From Hondaea fermentalgiana (lineage: Eukaryota; Sar; Bigyra; Thraustochytrida; Thraustochytriidae): a stretch of 42,595 bases of DNA. Both the position numbers and the translations under genes were made by a program. Shown here one piece after another: positions 1 through 9,840 of the stretch; position 1 is the stretch's first letter, and each line of letters opens with the position of its first letter. The stretch spans positions 1 to 42,595 of the forward strand of contig NPFB01000119.1 in assembly GCA_014084085.1 (NCBI GenBank). Direction: 5' to 3'. The notes beneath the pieces are model-generated. The model was given only the letters and a program-made list of their open reading frames with translations, searched no databases and was not told the origin of the DNA.

Positions 1-198
1 CCCCGCGCCCGCGCCCGCGCCGCCATCGCGCCCCGCGCCGCCTCGCCCGCCTCGCCCGCCTCGCCCGCCTCGCTCTCGAGCCGCGGATCTGCGCTGCTCT
101 TCCGCTCTGCTCCGCTCTCCGCTCTGCTCCGCTCCGCTCTGCTCTGCTCCGCTCTGCGCCGCTCTGCGCCGCGCGAGCGAGCGAGCGAGCGAGCGAGC
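1..198. repeat. GC-rich simple-repeat edge of the window
   Basis: The first 198 bases are almost wholly low complexity. They hold CCCGCG-type repeats, about four copies of a GCCCGCCTC unit near 40-71, mixed GCTCC/GCTCT pentamers near 102-170, and a GCGA array near 173-196. No coding signal or telomere-type repeat is visible. It is probably a point where assembly broke in repetitive DNA. Confidence 0.85.
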
Positions 199-331
199 CA
201 CCAGCGCGCGGCCTGGCTGACAGTGCGCGCGACGCGACGCGACGCGGGGCGGGCGAGGGCGAAGGCGGTCTGCTGCGCGAGCGCGGAGGCGGGAGCGCGG
301 GCGCGGGAGGGGGGACCTGGCTCGACCCGGA

Positions 332-356
332 GCAGGCAGGCAGGCAGGCAGGCAGG
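332..356. repeat. (GGCA)n tetranucleotide array
   Basis: About six tandem GCAG/GGCA units followed directly by GGGA units. The same unit recurs at 16147-16181 and 17055-17077, and its complement at 22624-22640 and 40407-40455. Confidence 0.9.
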
Positions 357-787
357 GAGGGAGGGAAGGAGGCGGCGAGGGCAAGCAAGCCAGGAAGGAA
401 GGAGCCCAGGACCAGAACCGGAACCCGCGAGCGAGGGCTGCGACGCGCGGCAGCAGCGGCGGCAGCGGAGGGAGTGCGGCTGCTTGCTGCCTGCCGGTGG
501 CGGCGAGGCGAGGCGGCGGCGGCGGCGAGAGGGGAGGGGAGGGCGAACTTGACAGTTGCACCGGTGCAAGCAGTGCAGGCGACGGCCCGGCACAGGATTC
601 AGACGGAGGCGCGAGCGTGATGGGGACTAGCAAGAACGGAATTGAGCCTCGGACCACGGGTCGCGATTTCAATCAATCAGATCAGACCAGAGCAGATCCA
701 TCTGCTGGCTGCAGCCAGCAGCAAGCAAGCAAGCACAGCTGTGCTGGCGCGCTAAGATCTTGTCGACGGAGATAGGCCACCACGAAT

Positions 788-823
788 ATCATTATCATCA
801 TCATCATCATCATCATCACCATC
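788..823. repeat. (ATC)n trinucleotide array
   Basis: About eleven near-perfect ATC units, 120-160 bp beyond the stop codon of the minus-strand NACHT-WD40 gene, so probably in or just past its 3' UTR. Confidence 0.9.
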
Positions 824-945
824 AACGCCACCACTTCCCTCGGCCGCGTCGCATTACTACATCGAGCAAAGTGTGATCCGCACACTGGTCTTCGGACCCG
901 CCGCTGCGGGTTACCAGGGCATGCATCCTGGACGCATGCACCACA

Positions 946-3900
946 TCAAGCCGCAGCCGCGTCGTCGTTCGGGGACAGCGGATTGTCGCCGTCGTCAAAG
1001 AAACTCTTGTTGGACTCCGCACGGCCGTGGTCCGTCGGGCTCGAAATGGCGTTCGGGATCTTCGGCGCAGGACTCGTCATGCGCGAAGGCGTCAAAGGCA
1101 AAGCAGGACGCGTGGGTACCGCGTCGAGAAGGACCGCGGCAGCTGCAGCAGATACAGCGCCCTTCTCGCGCTGCGCAGCCTTGACAACAGCTGCGTCGGC
1201 CTTGGACGCCACGACAGCGCGCACAGGAACCGTATACGTGTCTCCCGCGCTGGTGAAGATGCGCACAGAGGCACGAAGGTGGACGCCGGGGGCAGTCGTT
1301 GTCATTTTCACCACGAGCGAGCCGCTAAGACCTGGAATGATCCTATTCGGGGCCTTGTCGACGGCGAGCTCAACGTCACCGTGCTCGCAATGCGTCGTCA
1401 CCTTGAGACGGATGGCCGTGCTGCTCCGGTTTGTAATGTGTAGACTCCGCGTGCTCACCGAGCGTTCACGCACCAGACCAAAGTCCAAAAAGTCCGGCGC
1501 AAGTGCCAGAGAGTAGAGCGAGTCTACGGCGTCTTGAGGAATGTGTGGTGCGGGAAGGCCTCCGTGCATGACACTAAAGGCATGCGTCTCGCTTCGGAAG
1601 TCGACTGCGCGAGAAAGACTTCTGTCTTGCACCAAGGAAGGACCTCGTAGCGCCACGGACGCTGTCGCGCAGCGTCGCAGTGTGCATCCCTCGCGCAAAA
1701 GGTAGTCCGCATCAATGGATCGAACCGCGCCCAGCTCGCTTGACTCTTCTTCGAGGCACTCAGGCACCGCGCCATTGACACCCAGGTTGCCGCTCGCAAA
1801 GCTCACCATGCCAGCATCGGCTGCGCTCCCCGGACTGCCCAAAGGAGAATTCAGGCATGGGACTCTGCTTCCTGCGCGTGGGCTGCGCGGGCTGCGCGGG
1901 CTGCGCGCACTGCGAGGATCCGCCGCGGACGTGGGCGAGAGCACGGGCGCTCGCCTACGGGCCATGGGCTTGAGCTTGCGCGAATGAAATGTCTTGTACT
2001 GCTTGGCCTGCGTGCGCAGCTTGAGCTCATGAACATGCCGCGCCATGAGATCCGCCTCCTGCTCAATGCCAATCTTCTTTGAGGAAGTCGACAACTTGGG
2101 CACCTTGCGCTTGCGCCTAAAGGGAGCCATCACGGCCAAGTTGGTGTCGTAAAATCCGGCACTTGCATCTGTCTTGGAAGTAGAATGAAGTCCTGCTCGA
2201 GCAGGGCCCTGGTGGAAGTTGCGCAGCCTGCGACGCGACTCGACCCCGAGACGACGTTGCAACGACTGCATTCGGTCCAGCTTAATTGGAGTCGCGCGGA
2301 GGACGTGTCTGCAGCTCGAGCAGCGCAAGATGAACTTGAGATCGGCAAGCGCCTCGCTCGTGTTGTCGGCACTGAGAAGCGTGTCCAGGTTCTGATTAAT
2401 CGCAAATCGATGTCCGCAAAAGACACAGTCGATTTTGGGCCGATTCTCCCACACCTTGCCCTTGATCGTCAGGTTGCAGTACCTGCGCGCAGTGACCATT
2501 GGGAATTGCGTTGTTTCACTCATGACCTCAAGAATGCGGAGATCACCGTTGTGGGTTCCCACGGCAAGATAGCGCCCCTCGAACGAGATCGACAGCTGGC
2601 AAGGCTGGCTCGGAAACGACATGCCGTTCACCTGATCTCCCGTCGCAACATTCCAAATCGCCAGCGACTTGTCCGAGGAGATGGAGGCCAAGCGCTGGCC
2701 ATCTGGCAGAAATGCAATGTCCAAGATTGAAGAGGTGTGCGCCGAGATCTCAGACACGCACTCGAGCGTCTTCGAAGCCCAAACCTTGATTGAGCCATTC
2801 ACAGATGCAGACGCAAATGTGAACGGGTGCCGCGACCACGCCGCGCAGGTGACGCGGTTGTCGTGCGCATGCAACGAGGTGACAATCTGCGTCTGGAAAC
2901 GCTCCACGGCGGCTTCGAGATGAAAGACCTTGATGTCGGGAGAGTCCGAGATCGCAAGAAGCTTGCGGCCATCCGGAGACTCATGCAGCGAATTGATGAG
3001 AGACGCAAGGCCGAGGTCCTTTTCGTCCTGTAGAATGAGAATCGGGCGCGCGGTTTCTCCCTGATTGAGGTCGAGGCGCGTCGTGAATTGGGATCCAGAG
3101 TATTTTTCTGCACTCAGTGAAACCGCATTCCATACTTTGATTCTCCCGTCATTGCCTGCTGTGTACACGAGCGCACCGTCTGCAGAGAATTGACAGACTG
3201 TGATTTTGCGCTCGTGCGCCTCGGTGACCGTGCGAAGAAGCTTGGGTGGGTTCGAGTACAGGCTCCACACGTGAAAATCGGTCGACCCGGTCTCCACGCA
3301 AAGCACAATTCGACCGCATGGCGAAATGTCCCACAGCGCGGTATTCTGCTGAGGAACCATCCATGTGCGCTGGTCTTCGTTTGCGCGCGAGGTGGCCACG
3401 CGCAGCACGTCCGAAACCGTCATGTAGTACTCGCCATTCTTGGCAAAGCCCGCGTCTCGCACAAAGTCCTTGGCACTGTCGTGGGACTTCATCGTGGTCT
3501 TGACACCCGTCGGGGCATTCCAAATGCAGACGCACCCCTCTTGGGACACGGAGAGCAGACAATTGTTCTTGTCAAAACTAGTGCGGACGACCTTGGTCTT
3601 GTGCGGCGTGTTTGCTACAAGGCGAGCCCGGCGCGGATCCCAGATTTTCACCGAACAATCATTCGATGCAGTCACAAGCGTACGTCCGCTCGAGTCGTAC
3701 ACGCAATGGTTGACGCGAGCGACATGTCCGTGCAGGACCGAGACTTTCTCGCCCGTGTCGACATTAAAGATACTGACGTTGCCATCTTCACGTGCCACTG
3801 CAATTCGACGGGTCGAGGACAGAGCACAACGCGTTGCCAGATGTGCTTCCTCATCCTTGAGCAAGGCTCTGGCCAGCTCGCTGCGTCGTAGCACTGCGCG

Positions 3901-6900
3901 ATTGAGCGCATCTTCGCTCGACAAACTCTCGTCGTCCTCGTCCGCATCGCCGCGACCGTCAGAGCTCCGCGTCGAAGAGAGAAACGAGCCCGGAGTCGCG
4001 CCCAAGCCGCCTGCGCCAAGGTTCTCATCCTCGGAGCCATCCTCGCGCACTGTCTGAATGGTAAGTGGCCGCTTACTCGCGAGACTACTCGTGCCGACCA
4101 CAGAAGTCGTCGACACCGCCGTCAACCCTGACGCCGTGCTACCTTGCATCGACGATGGTCCTCGCAGCGTGTTGAGAATAGTCTGACTCCGCGTTGGAGT
4201 ACCGAGAGCTCCAGAAATCCCACGTCGCTCCGCAAGACTCATTGTGGTTCCTTCGCGAAGGAGGACTTGCGGTCCGGGAGGCGTTCCGCCGGCTGGCGCC
4301 TTTAATTCTCCTGCCTTGATTTGCGACGGCTGCGCGAGCGACTGGTTGACGAACTCGGCATCAAAGATTTTAAGTCGCATGGAGGAGGTTCGAAGACAGT
4401 ACATGAGCTTTTGCTGTGGGTCGGCACAGTTCGGCGCAAAGCACATAGCTTCTCCGGACTTGCACATGTACTGCGCGCCATCTTTGAAGCGCCAGCCGCG
4501 AATCGTGTTATCAGCACCCGCGCAAAAGATGTACTCGTTGTCGCTCGAAAAGCGGCACATGGTAATGGCGCTGGGAAAAAAGCGAAATTCGTGCAGACAT
4601 TCGCCCTCGCTGAAGATCTCCCAGATCTTGAGCGCCCCTGACTGATCTCCGGTACATACGAAGCGACCACAGTCTGAGATGCAGCAACATAGCACAGGAG
4701 TCCGACCATGACGCTCAAATTTGAGCGCGCACACTCCCTTGACCCACACTCGAGCTGTTCCATCTCGACTTGTCGAGACAATTACATCAGGGTTGTCCGG
4801 CGAGATGACCGCGCACGTCACAGCTTCCTTGTGCCCGACAAGAACAAAGTCGCTTTCGCCCGTTGCAGCGATCCAGACGCGGATCGTGCAGTCCTCCGAG
4901 GCTGACACGACGCGCTTGCCGTCCTTGGAGATATCGACAAAGAGTACTGGCGCCGTGTGTCCCGAGAGTGTGACCAAACAAGGGCCTTGTTCCTGAATCT
5001 TGTTCACCCAGCGAAGCCAAGGGCGTCGCGAGGTCTCTGAGGCCCACAACTTGCTTGCTGCAATAGATGCTGCATTTGTATCCGGAAGATTAGCAGCATA
5101 CTGGAAAACGAGAGCAGGGTTTCCACTCAGCTCGGGCGTATAACGTTGCGCAAATGCGTAGTAGTCACGCACGCGGTCAATCATTTCCTCTTCAACGAGA
5201 TCTTCAGCGTTCTGTTGCTGAAGTTGTTGCTGTTGCTGAAGATGCGACGCCTGCTGAGACGCTTGCACCCCTGCACCTGCCAGTGTTGCTCCTGCAGCTG
5301 TTGCTGATGATGCCTGCTGTTGCTGATTTTGCGCAGACAGTCCAGACTGCGAGCGCGTTAGACTTGCGGACTGAAATTGACCATTTCTTTTCGGCGTTGG
5401 CGGCACGAGATGTCTCGGCGTCTGGGAAGGGCTCTGTGGACTCAAGAGCCCGAAGCCAAGACCCATTCTCGTTTCCGCCTCGAGACCGAGCCCCGGCGCG
5501 TTCGCTTCTGCAGTCTGCAGAGCAAGCTTCAGCTCAAAGGCGACGCAAGACGAAGCGAGGTCGTCAATCCAGCTAAAACCTGCACCTGCTGTCAAAAGTG
5601 CCTCGACGAACTCGAGATCCGTCAGCGTGGCCTCGAGTGTACGAAAGAGTCGACCGTGCAACAAGTGGTAGGGAAGACATGAAAGCGCTCGTCCATTCTC
5701 GCTATTGTACGCGCCATTGGCGTCGAAGGCACTCTCATGGAAGAACTTGGACAAGCGCGCATGAATCGGAATCGCCTGCGGTGAGCGCATGGGAAGTAAG
5801 GAGACTTCCTCGGGCGTCAGGTACGCAGAGGTGGCAAAGTATCGCTTGAGGATGGCGAGAGAAAAGTTGTAGTGCGAGAAGCTAATGAGCTCGTCACCGG
5901 AACGCGTGTGGTTCGTGAGCAAAGGCTTGATACTGTAATACAGCTGCGACCATGAACTTAGTGGAACACCAAGGATCCCCACAATTTCATTCTCGAAAAG
6001 ACCATCTCGAGAACAGAGGAGAATTGAGAGCGCATCACGAACGAAGCGAGGGCCGTGATCCAGCTCGAGACGACTGATCATTTGGTCAAGGAGGCTTTGA
6101 AGATCTTCTGCAAGCTCAAGGATGCGTTCCGTGACCTTCTCGTAAAGGTTAAAGACGCGAAGCTCCTCACACGCAATGACGATCCAGGTCGGGTTGCCGC
6201 TCGAGGCCTTATTCAGAAGGATACCCATCTGCGTTTTGCTGAGTTTCTTGCCGTATTGACCGAGGCGCGCACAAATGAGCACTTCAGCTTCCTCACGAGA
6301 AAGTCGCGGAACGTGAAGTTTGAGATGTTGACGAAAATGAAGCTGAAAGCTCTCGAGGAAACTGCGCTGCTCAAACTGCTCGAACTGGTTGAACTCTGGG
6401 AAAAGAAAATTGGCGCTTCCGCTGGCATCAACGCCTAGGGGTCGAGGCCGGTAGTCCACGCCAGAGTCTGAAAAGGGGGAAGACGGTTCCTGCGCGGTTC
6501 GGCGAGATCTGCGGTGCCTATCTTTGGCTCCTTTTCGAGACCTTGAGCCCTTATTTGAGGCCTTTCGTGCTGCGAGACGGCGACCCCTTCTTGAGTTCGA
6601 ACGTCGGTCGAGCTGGGGAGATAAAGGTCGGCGTGGTGGAGGATAGTCCGGAGGTGCAGAAGGAGAGAGTGGCGAGGAGGTTTCAGGGCCCAGGGCAAGT
6701 GTCTCGTCGGACTCAACGCCAATGATGAGCCTCAAATTCTTTGGCAATTCGTGAGGCAGCCAACTCAAAGTGAGCGCATGATTTTTGTCACGCACGAGAT
6801 GATCGAGATTGTCCAAAACGAGCACAAGACGAGTGTACTCGCACGCCTCGACAAGAAGCCTGCGAAATTCTTCGACGAGCTGGCCATACGTGCTTGGGAC

Positions 6901-8403
6901 ATCGCTGAGAATCTTGTAGTGATGTCGCTTGCCCGATCTGCGCATCGATGCGCTCGAGTCCTTGTCTTTGAGGCGACCGGCGAGCGTCATCGAGTTCCCT
7001 ACAAAAAGTGAGGTCCGAAGCAAAGTCCAAAGCTGGTCGACGCGCTTTTTTGGCCTATACTTTTTCACACAGCGTCGCAGCTCTTGGACAAGAATGCGAA
7101 GCATGGTGTGAATGTGCAGAGATCCTGGCGAGGCTCCAGCAAAAAAACGGATGAGCACGGACGGTTTGGTACGCGCGCCTTGAGCCTTTTTTTGTCCTTT
7201 GGCAAGGAGTCCGGAAGGTCGCGCAAGTTGACCGCCTGGCGACTTTCCTTGAGAAAGCGAGCTCGCGCCGAGCTGTGCCGCGAGACCTGCTACGTCCGAT
7301 CTACCTGTGCTGGAGGTTTCCTTTGTTGCCGAGACCTTTTGCAACGGAGCTGAAAGAGGAGAAGTGTCGTTTGCGTCTGAGCTAGAGCCATTTGTATTAC
7401 ACGCTGGATTTTCGTGCTGGGCCTGCTCAGCCTGCAGAATCTCGCATACTTTGGCAAGGACGCTCGACTTGCCGACACCAGACTCTCCGAAAACAAGAAG
7501 TGGCATCTTGTCCAGAACAACCTCCCGACGAGCAAAGTCAACGACCTGGGAAACAATGGCGTCACGCGCGAGATATTGGCTGAGGCGAAAGTCCATGTAG
7601 GCTTGGTGATATGTATTCTCAAGCGCAACCTCCTCGACATTGCTCTCGTCATTTCTCAAGGTGATGGGATACCGCTCATCGATTGCGCGTTTGAGATCTG
7701 TAAGAATCATGGCACAGAATTGCCTCATCGCAGACTCGTTCGTCTCGCTGAGTCTTTCTTCGGTATGATAAAGCGAGGGATAGTCCTCGTGAATGACCGT
7801 CTTGATGGCGTTTGTCTTATGGGTTGCCTCGTCGCGGATACGTTGCTTGAGTGCCTGTAGCTTTGTCTGCTTCTCCTCGTTTGGAACGTAGACAAGCTCT
7901 CCTGACTTGTACACCGTGTGTCCATCTGTGAACTCGCAGAGTTGCTTTGGTGTATCCTTGAGCTTTTCCAAAAAGTCTTCGTTGCGAAAGTAAAAAAGTG
8001 CGTGGCTTACATTTTCTGCAAGGGTATCCTGGCTGTTGAGAGCACCGCGCATGATCTCGAGTTCGGTAATGGAGAGCCCCTCTTGCTCCGTTACCCAGAC
8101 GAAGCGAGACTCGGTGCCTACTTCATATTGGTCTGGAACCCAGCCGTAGCGGCTGCCGACAAGGCAGAGAAAGATGTCGGAGCGGTCAATCTCGTCGAGA
8201 CAAATTTCAATTGCCTTGCCGGCAGCGCTTTCTTCTTGCGTGACTCCCCATCGCAAATCTACCTCGGTGACGTGAAGATATCGCTCTTCACACCATTGGC
8301 GTAGTTCAGGAAATATGAGTCGGGTGAGCGCGTCGCGTTCGAAGTGCGTGTCACGAAACGTAGAGCTGATGAAGACGCGCACGTTGCGCCATCTTCGGAC
8401 CAT
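946..8403 (-). CDS. DUF4062-NACHT-WD40 STAND protein with zinc-ribbon-like and ASH domains (NWD1/TEP1-like)
   Basis: Single exon, 2485 aa from the first ATG (8403; purine at -3, G at +4). The frame stays open 156 bp further upstream but only to a GTG. Domains: DUF4062 TIR-like module (about 5-110, beginning RNVRVFISSTFRDT); NACHT/STAND NTPase with P-loop GESGVGKSS (306-314, Lys312) and Walker-B-like LVLVLDNLD (526-534); Gln-rich linker (about 1025-1065); WD40 repeats in two blocks (about 1143-1348 and 1523-1968, with many GH...IRVW or IKVW ends); CxxC-31-CxxC zinc-ribbon-like motif (Cys1993/1996 and 2028/2031); ASH-like beta domain (about 2303-2398, beginning FLDFGLVRERS). DUF4062-NACHT-WD40 proteins such as NWD1 and TEP1 are ATP-switched scaffolds. 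The ASH domain is typical of ciliary and centrosomal proteins, so a cilium-linked or sensor role is possible but inferred. Low-complexity stretches interrupt the NTPase (about 335-415 and 575-660). Confidence 0.9.
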   Translation of the reverse strand: MVRRWRNVRVFISSTFRDTHFERDALTRLIFPELRQWCEERYLHVTEVDLRWGVTQEESAAGKAIEICLDEIDRSDIFLCLVGSRYGWVPDQYEVGTESRFVWVTEQEGLSITELEIMRGALNSQDTLAENVSHALFYFRNEDFLEKLKDTPKQLCEFTDGHTVYKSGELVYVPNEEKQTKLQALKQRIRDEATHKTNAIKTVIHEDYPSLYHTEERLSETNESAMRQFCAMILTDLKRAIDERYPITLRNDESNVEEVALENTYHQAYMDFRLSQYLARDAIVSQVVDFARREVVLDKMPLLVFGESGVGKSSVLAKVCEILQAEQAQHENPACNTNGSSSDANDTSPLSAPLQKVSATKETSSTGRSDVAGLAAQLGASSLSQGKSPGGQLARPSGLLAKGQKKAQGARTKPSVLIRFFAGASPGSLHIHTMLRILVQELRRCVKKYRPKKRVDQLWTLLRTSLFVGNSMTLAGRLKDKDSSASMRRSGKRHHYKILSDVPSTYGQLVEEFRRLLVEACEYTRLVLVLDNLDHLVRDKNHALTLSWLPHELPKNLRLIIGVESDETLALGPETSSPLSPSAPPDYPPPRRPLSPQLDRRSNSRRGRRLAARKASNKGSRSRKGAKDRHRRSRRTAQEPSSPFSDSGVDYRPRPLGVDASGSANFLFPEFNQFEQFEQRSFLESFQLHFRQHLKLHVPRLSREEAEVLICARLGQYGKKLSKTQMGILLNKASSGNPTWIVIACEELRVFNLYEKVTERILELAEDLQSLLDQMISRLELDHGPRFVRDALSILLCSRDGLFENEIVGILGVPLSSWSQLYYSIKPLLTNHTRSGDELISFSHYNFSLAILKRYFATSAYLTPEEVSLLPMRSPQAIPIHARLSKFFHESAFDANGAYNSENGRALSCLPYHLLHGRLFRTLEATLTDLEFVEALLTAGAGFSWIDDLASSCVAFELKLALQTAEANAPGLGLEAETRMGLGFGLLSPQSPSQTPRHLVPPTPKRNGQFQSASLTRSQSGLSAQNQQQQASSATAAGATLAGAGVQASQQASHLQQQQQLQQQNAEDLVEEEMIDRVRDYYAFAQRYTPELSGNPALVFQYAANLPDTNAASIAASKLWASETSRRPWLRWVNKIQEQGPCLVTLSGHTAPVLFVDISKDGKRVVSASEDCTIRVWIAATGESDFVLVGHKEAVTCAVISPDNPDVIVSTSRDGTARVWVKGVCALKFERHGRTPVLCCCISDCGRFVCTGDQSGALKIWEIFSEGECLHEFRFFPSAITMCRFSSDNEYIFCAGADNTIRGWRFKDGAQYMCKSGEAMCFAPNCADPQQKLMYCLRTSSMRLKIFDAEFVNQSLAQPSQIKAGELKAPAGGTPPGPQVLLREGTTMSLAERRGISGALGTPTRSQTILNTLRGPSSMQGSTASGLTAVSTTSVVGTSSLASKRPLTIQTVREDGSEDENLGAGGLGATPGSFLSSTRSSDGRGDADEDDESLSSEDALNRAVLRRSELARALLKDEEAHLATRCALSSTRRIAVAREDGNVSIFNVDTGEKVSVLHGHVARVNHCVYDSSGRTLVTASNDCSVKIWDPRRARLVANTPHKTKVVRTSFDKNNCLLSVSQEGCVCIWNAPTGVKTTMKSHDSAKDFVRDAGFAKNGEYYMTVSDVLRVATSRANEDQRTWMVPQQNTALWDISPCGRIVLCVETGSTDFHVWSLYSNPPKLLRTVTEAHERKITVCQFSADGALVYTAGNDGRIKVWNAVSLSAEKYSGSQFTTRLDLNQGETARPILILQDEKDLGLASLINSLHESPDGRKLLAISDSPDIKVFHLEAAVERFQTQIVTSLHAHDNRVTCAAWSRHPFTFASASVNGSIKVWASKTLECVSEISAHTSSILDIAFLPDGQRLASISSDKSLAIWNVATGDQVNGMSFPSQPCQLSISFEGRYLAVGTHNGDLRILEVMSETTQFPMVTARRYCNLTIKGKVWENRPKIDCVFCGHRFAINQNLDTLLSADNTSEALADLKFILRCSSCRHVLRATPIKLDRMQSLQRRLGVESRRRLRNFHQGPARAGLHSTSKTDASAGFYDTNLAVMAPFRRKRKVPKLSTSSKKIGIEQEADLMARHVHELKLRTQAKQYKTFHSRKLKPMARRRAPVLSPTSAADPRSARSPRSPRSPRAGSRVPCLNSPLGSPGSAADAGMVSFASGNLGVNGAVPECLEEESSELGAVRSIDADYLLREGCTLRRCATASVALRGPSLVQDRSLSRAVDFRSETHAFSVMHGGLPAPHIPQDAVDSLYSLALAPDFLDFGLVRERSVSTRSLHITNRSSTAIRLKVTTHCEHGDVELAVDKAPNRIIPGLSGSLVVKMTTTAPGVHLRASVRIFTSAGDTYTVPVRAVVASKADAAVVKAAQREKGAVSAAAAAVLLDAVPTRPALPLTPSRMTSPAPKIPNAISSPTDHGRAESNKSFFDDGDNPLSPNDDAAAA

Positions 8404-9000
8404 GCTCACGCAATTTCGTTGCGAGGCGCTCTCCTTGCGCTCTGGCGTGCTTGGCTTTGGCGCACGCTCTCGAGCCTGCTGCGCGGGGCGTGCCCGGGCA
8501 GTGGTGCAACTAGCGCGCTTGCTTTTCTGCTTCTTGGCACCACCTAAGAAAGTGTGCACAGCTGATGAATGCTACAACCAGTAGCTTTTATGTCCAAACA
8601 CGCAAAGCGACCTTGGCGCGTGGTGACATCACATACCTACCGGTCTAAGTAACCCGAGGGCAGTGGCAGGTCAATACTTTTGTAATCCTACTCGTCGGTG
8701 TGTACTTCTTTCCGTCTTGTGCCGAACAAAAGCCGCAAACGTGCATTCATACACTAGCTTTCGACCCAAGGCCCGGAGAGAGAGAGAGAATGAGTGAGTA
8801 AATGTGTGCGTATAAGTGATGCAAGCAGAACGAATCCAGTCGTTGTTCTTTTCTCTTTTTTCATTTCTACTTTCCCTCTCATACAAAGTGGGTATTGATG
8901 ATCCGAACCTAACGGGCCCTGTTAGACAGTACAGGAGGAGATTAAGGAAAAGAACAGAGTCCAGAGTACGGCCGGCCATGACCCTCCATGCTCTATTGTC

Positions 9001-9052
9001 CAAAAGAAAAAGAAGAAGAAAAAGAAGAAGAAGAAGAAGAAGAAGAAGAAGC
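9001..9052. repeat. (AAG)n purine triplet array
   Basis: Nearly pure AAG/AAAAG run of about 50 bases in the intergenic region. The opposite strand reads as poly-Leu, which creates a false open frame. Confidence 0.9.
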
Positions 9053-9231
9053 AGCAAAAGAAAAACTATCCGGTGAGAACTTATACTACTTTTAGAATAT
9101 CTAGAACTTTTGCGCCTCCCAACGGGCAAATTGCGAAGACTGAGGATGCCTGTCACCCCTAGCATGCGTAATAATTTCACTGGAGACAGCTTAATTGAGT
9201 CTCCGCTGCCTGTTCTCTCGAAGTTACACCA

Positions 9232-9265
9232 GCGAAACGAGGCGCGCCGCGAAACGAGGCGCGCC
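9232..9265. repeat. 17-bp perfect tandem duplication
   Basis: The unit GCGAAACGAGGCGCGCC occurs at 9232-9248 and again at 9249-9265, followed by GCGA as the start of a third copy. Each unit ends in the palindrome GGCGCGCC. Confidence 0.9.
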
Positions 9266-9483
9266 GCGACCAAGCATGCATGCGCTCACTGTTTTGCCTG
9301 TTTTGCCCCCAATTGCGAGAGCGAGCAACCCACGCTTGTCTGCTTGCCTAATTCCTTTCTTGCTCACGAGGTACAGGGGAACTCGCGCGCAGCCGAAGAC
9401 TGCTGACATCCTGCCTCCTCTCTGTGTGTGGCCGGCCTGTCCGCGGTAGCCGGATCTGCGCTTGTAGAAGGAGCGAAAGAGAA

Positions 9484-9528
9484 GCTTGCGTGCCTGCTTG
9501 CGTGCCTGCTTGCTTGTCTGCTTGCTTA

Positions 9529-9561
<33 letters not shown>

Positions 9562-9577
9562 TTGCTTGCTTGCTTGC
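9484..9577. repeat. (CTTG)n tetranucleotide array
   Basis: About 94 bases of CTTG/GCTT units, degenerate at the left (CCTGCTTGCG) and nearly perfect at the right. It ends about 450 bp upstream of the PP2A B56 start and reads CTTG on that gene's sense strand. Confidence 0.92.
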
Positions 9578-9840
9578 ATGCCGGAGACCCAGACTTGACC
9601 GCAGGCTCGCTCGGGACGGGCAGAGCGCGGCTCCTGCGCGGCAGCAGCAGCGGCAGCGACGGCGGCAGCGGCGGCAGCACAGCTGGCTGGACTCGCGTTC
9701 AAGTTTCCGCTCGCTGACTCGAGGTGGTGCCGTGCTTCGCCAAAGCGTGCTCGGCAGCTAAAGCTCGCGGGCAAGGTCTTTAGAGCGGACGAGAAGACGA
9801 CTCGCGAGGCTGCGGTCTGCGTGCTGATACTGGCTTCGCG

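Larger units (their letters stand above)
199..945. other. Non-coding flank downstream of the NACHT-WD40 gene
   Basis: About 750 bases without a convincing gene. The left part is purine- and GC-rich with GCGAC and AGGC arrays. The right part approaches the stop codon of the minus-strand NACHT-WD40 gene and includes an ATC triplet array. Short open frames here are GC-driven and match no family I know. The last 100-200 bases probably belong to that gene's 3' UTR, which is inference from position. Confidence 0.6.

Noticed and set aside
1..200. Telomere or subtelomere at the window edge
   Set aside because: The repeats are GC-rich CCCGCG/GCTCC types, not TTAGGG-like; the right end is poly-C. Both look like assembly limits.
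8404..8559. 52-residue N-terminal extension of the NACHT-WD40 protein
   Set aside because: It starts only at GTG. The first ATG (8403) has a good context and directly precedes the conserved domain.
8671..9273. Minus-strand frame with a poly-Leu 'membrane segment'
   Set aside because: The Leu run is the reverse reading of an AAG microsatellite; the rest has no family signal.
9484..9577. CRISPR-like array
   Set aside because: The repeats are contiguous 4-bp units without unique spacers, in a eukaryotic genome.
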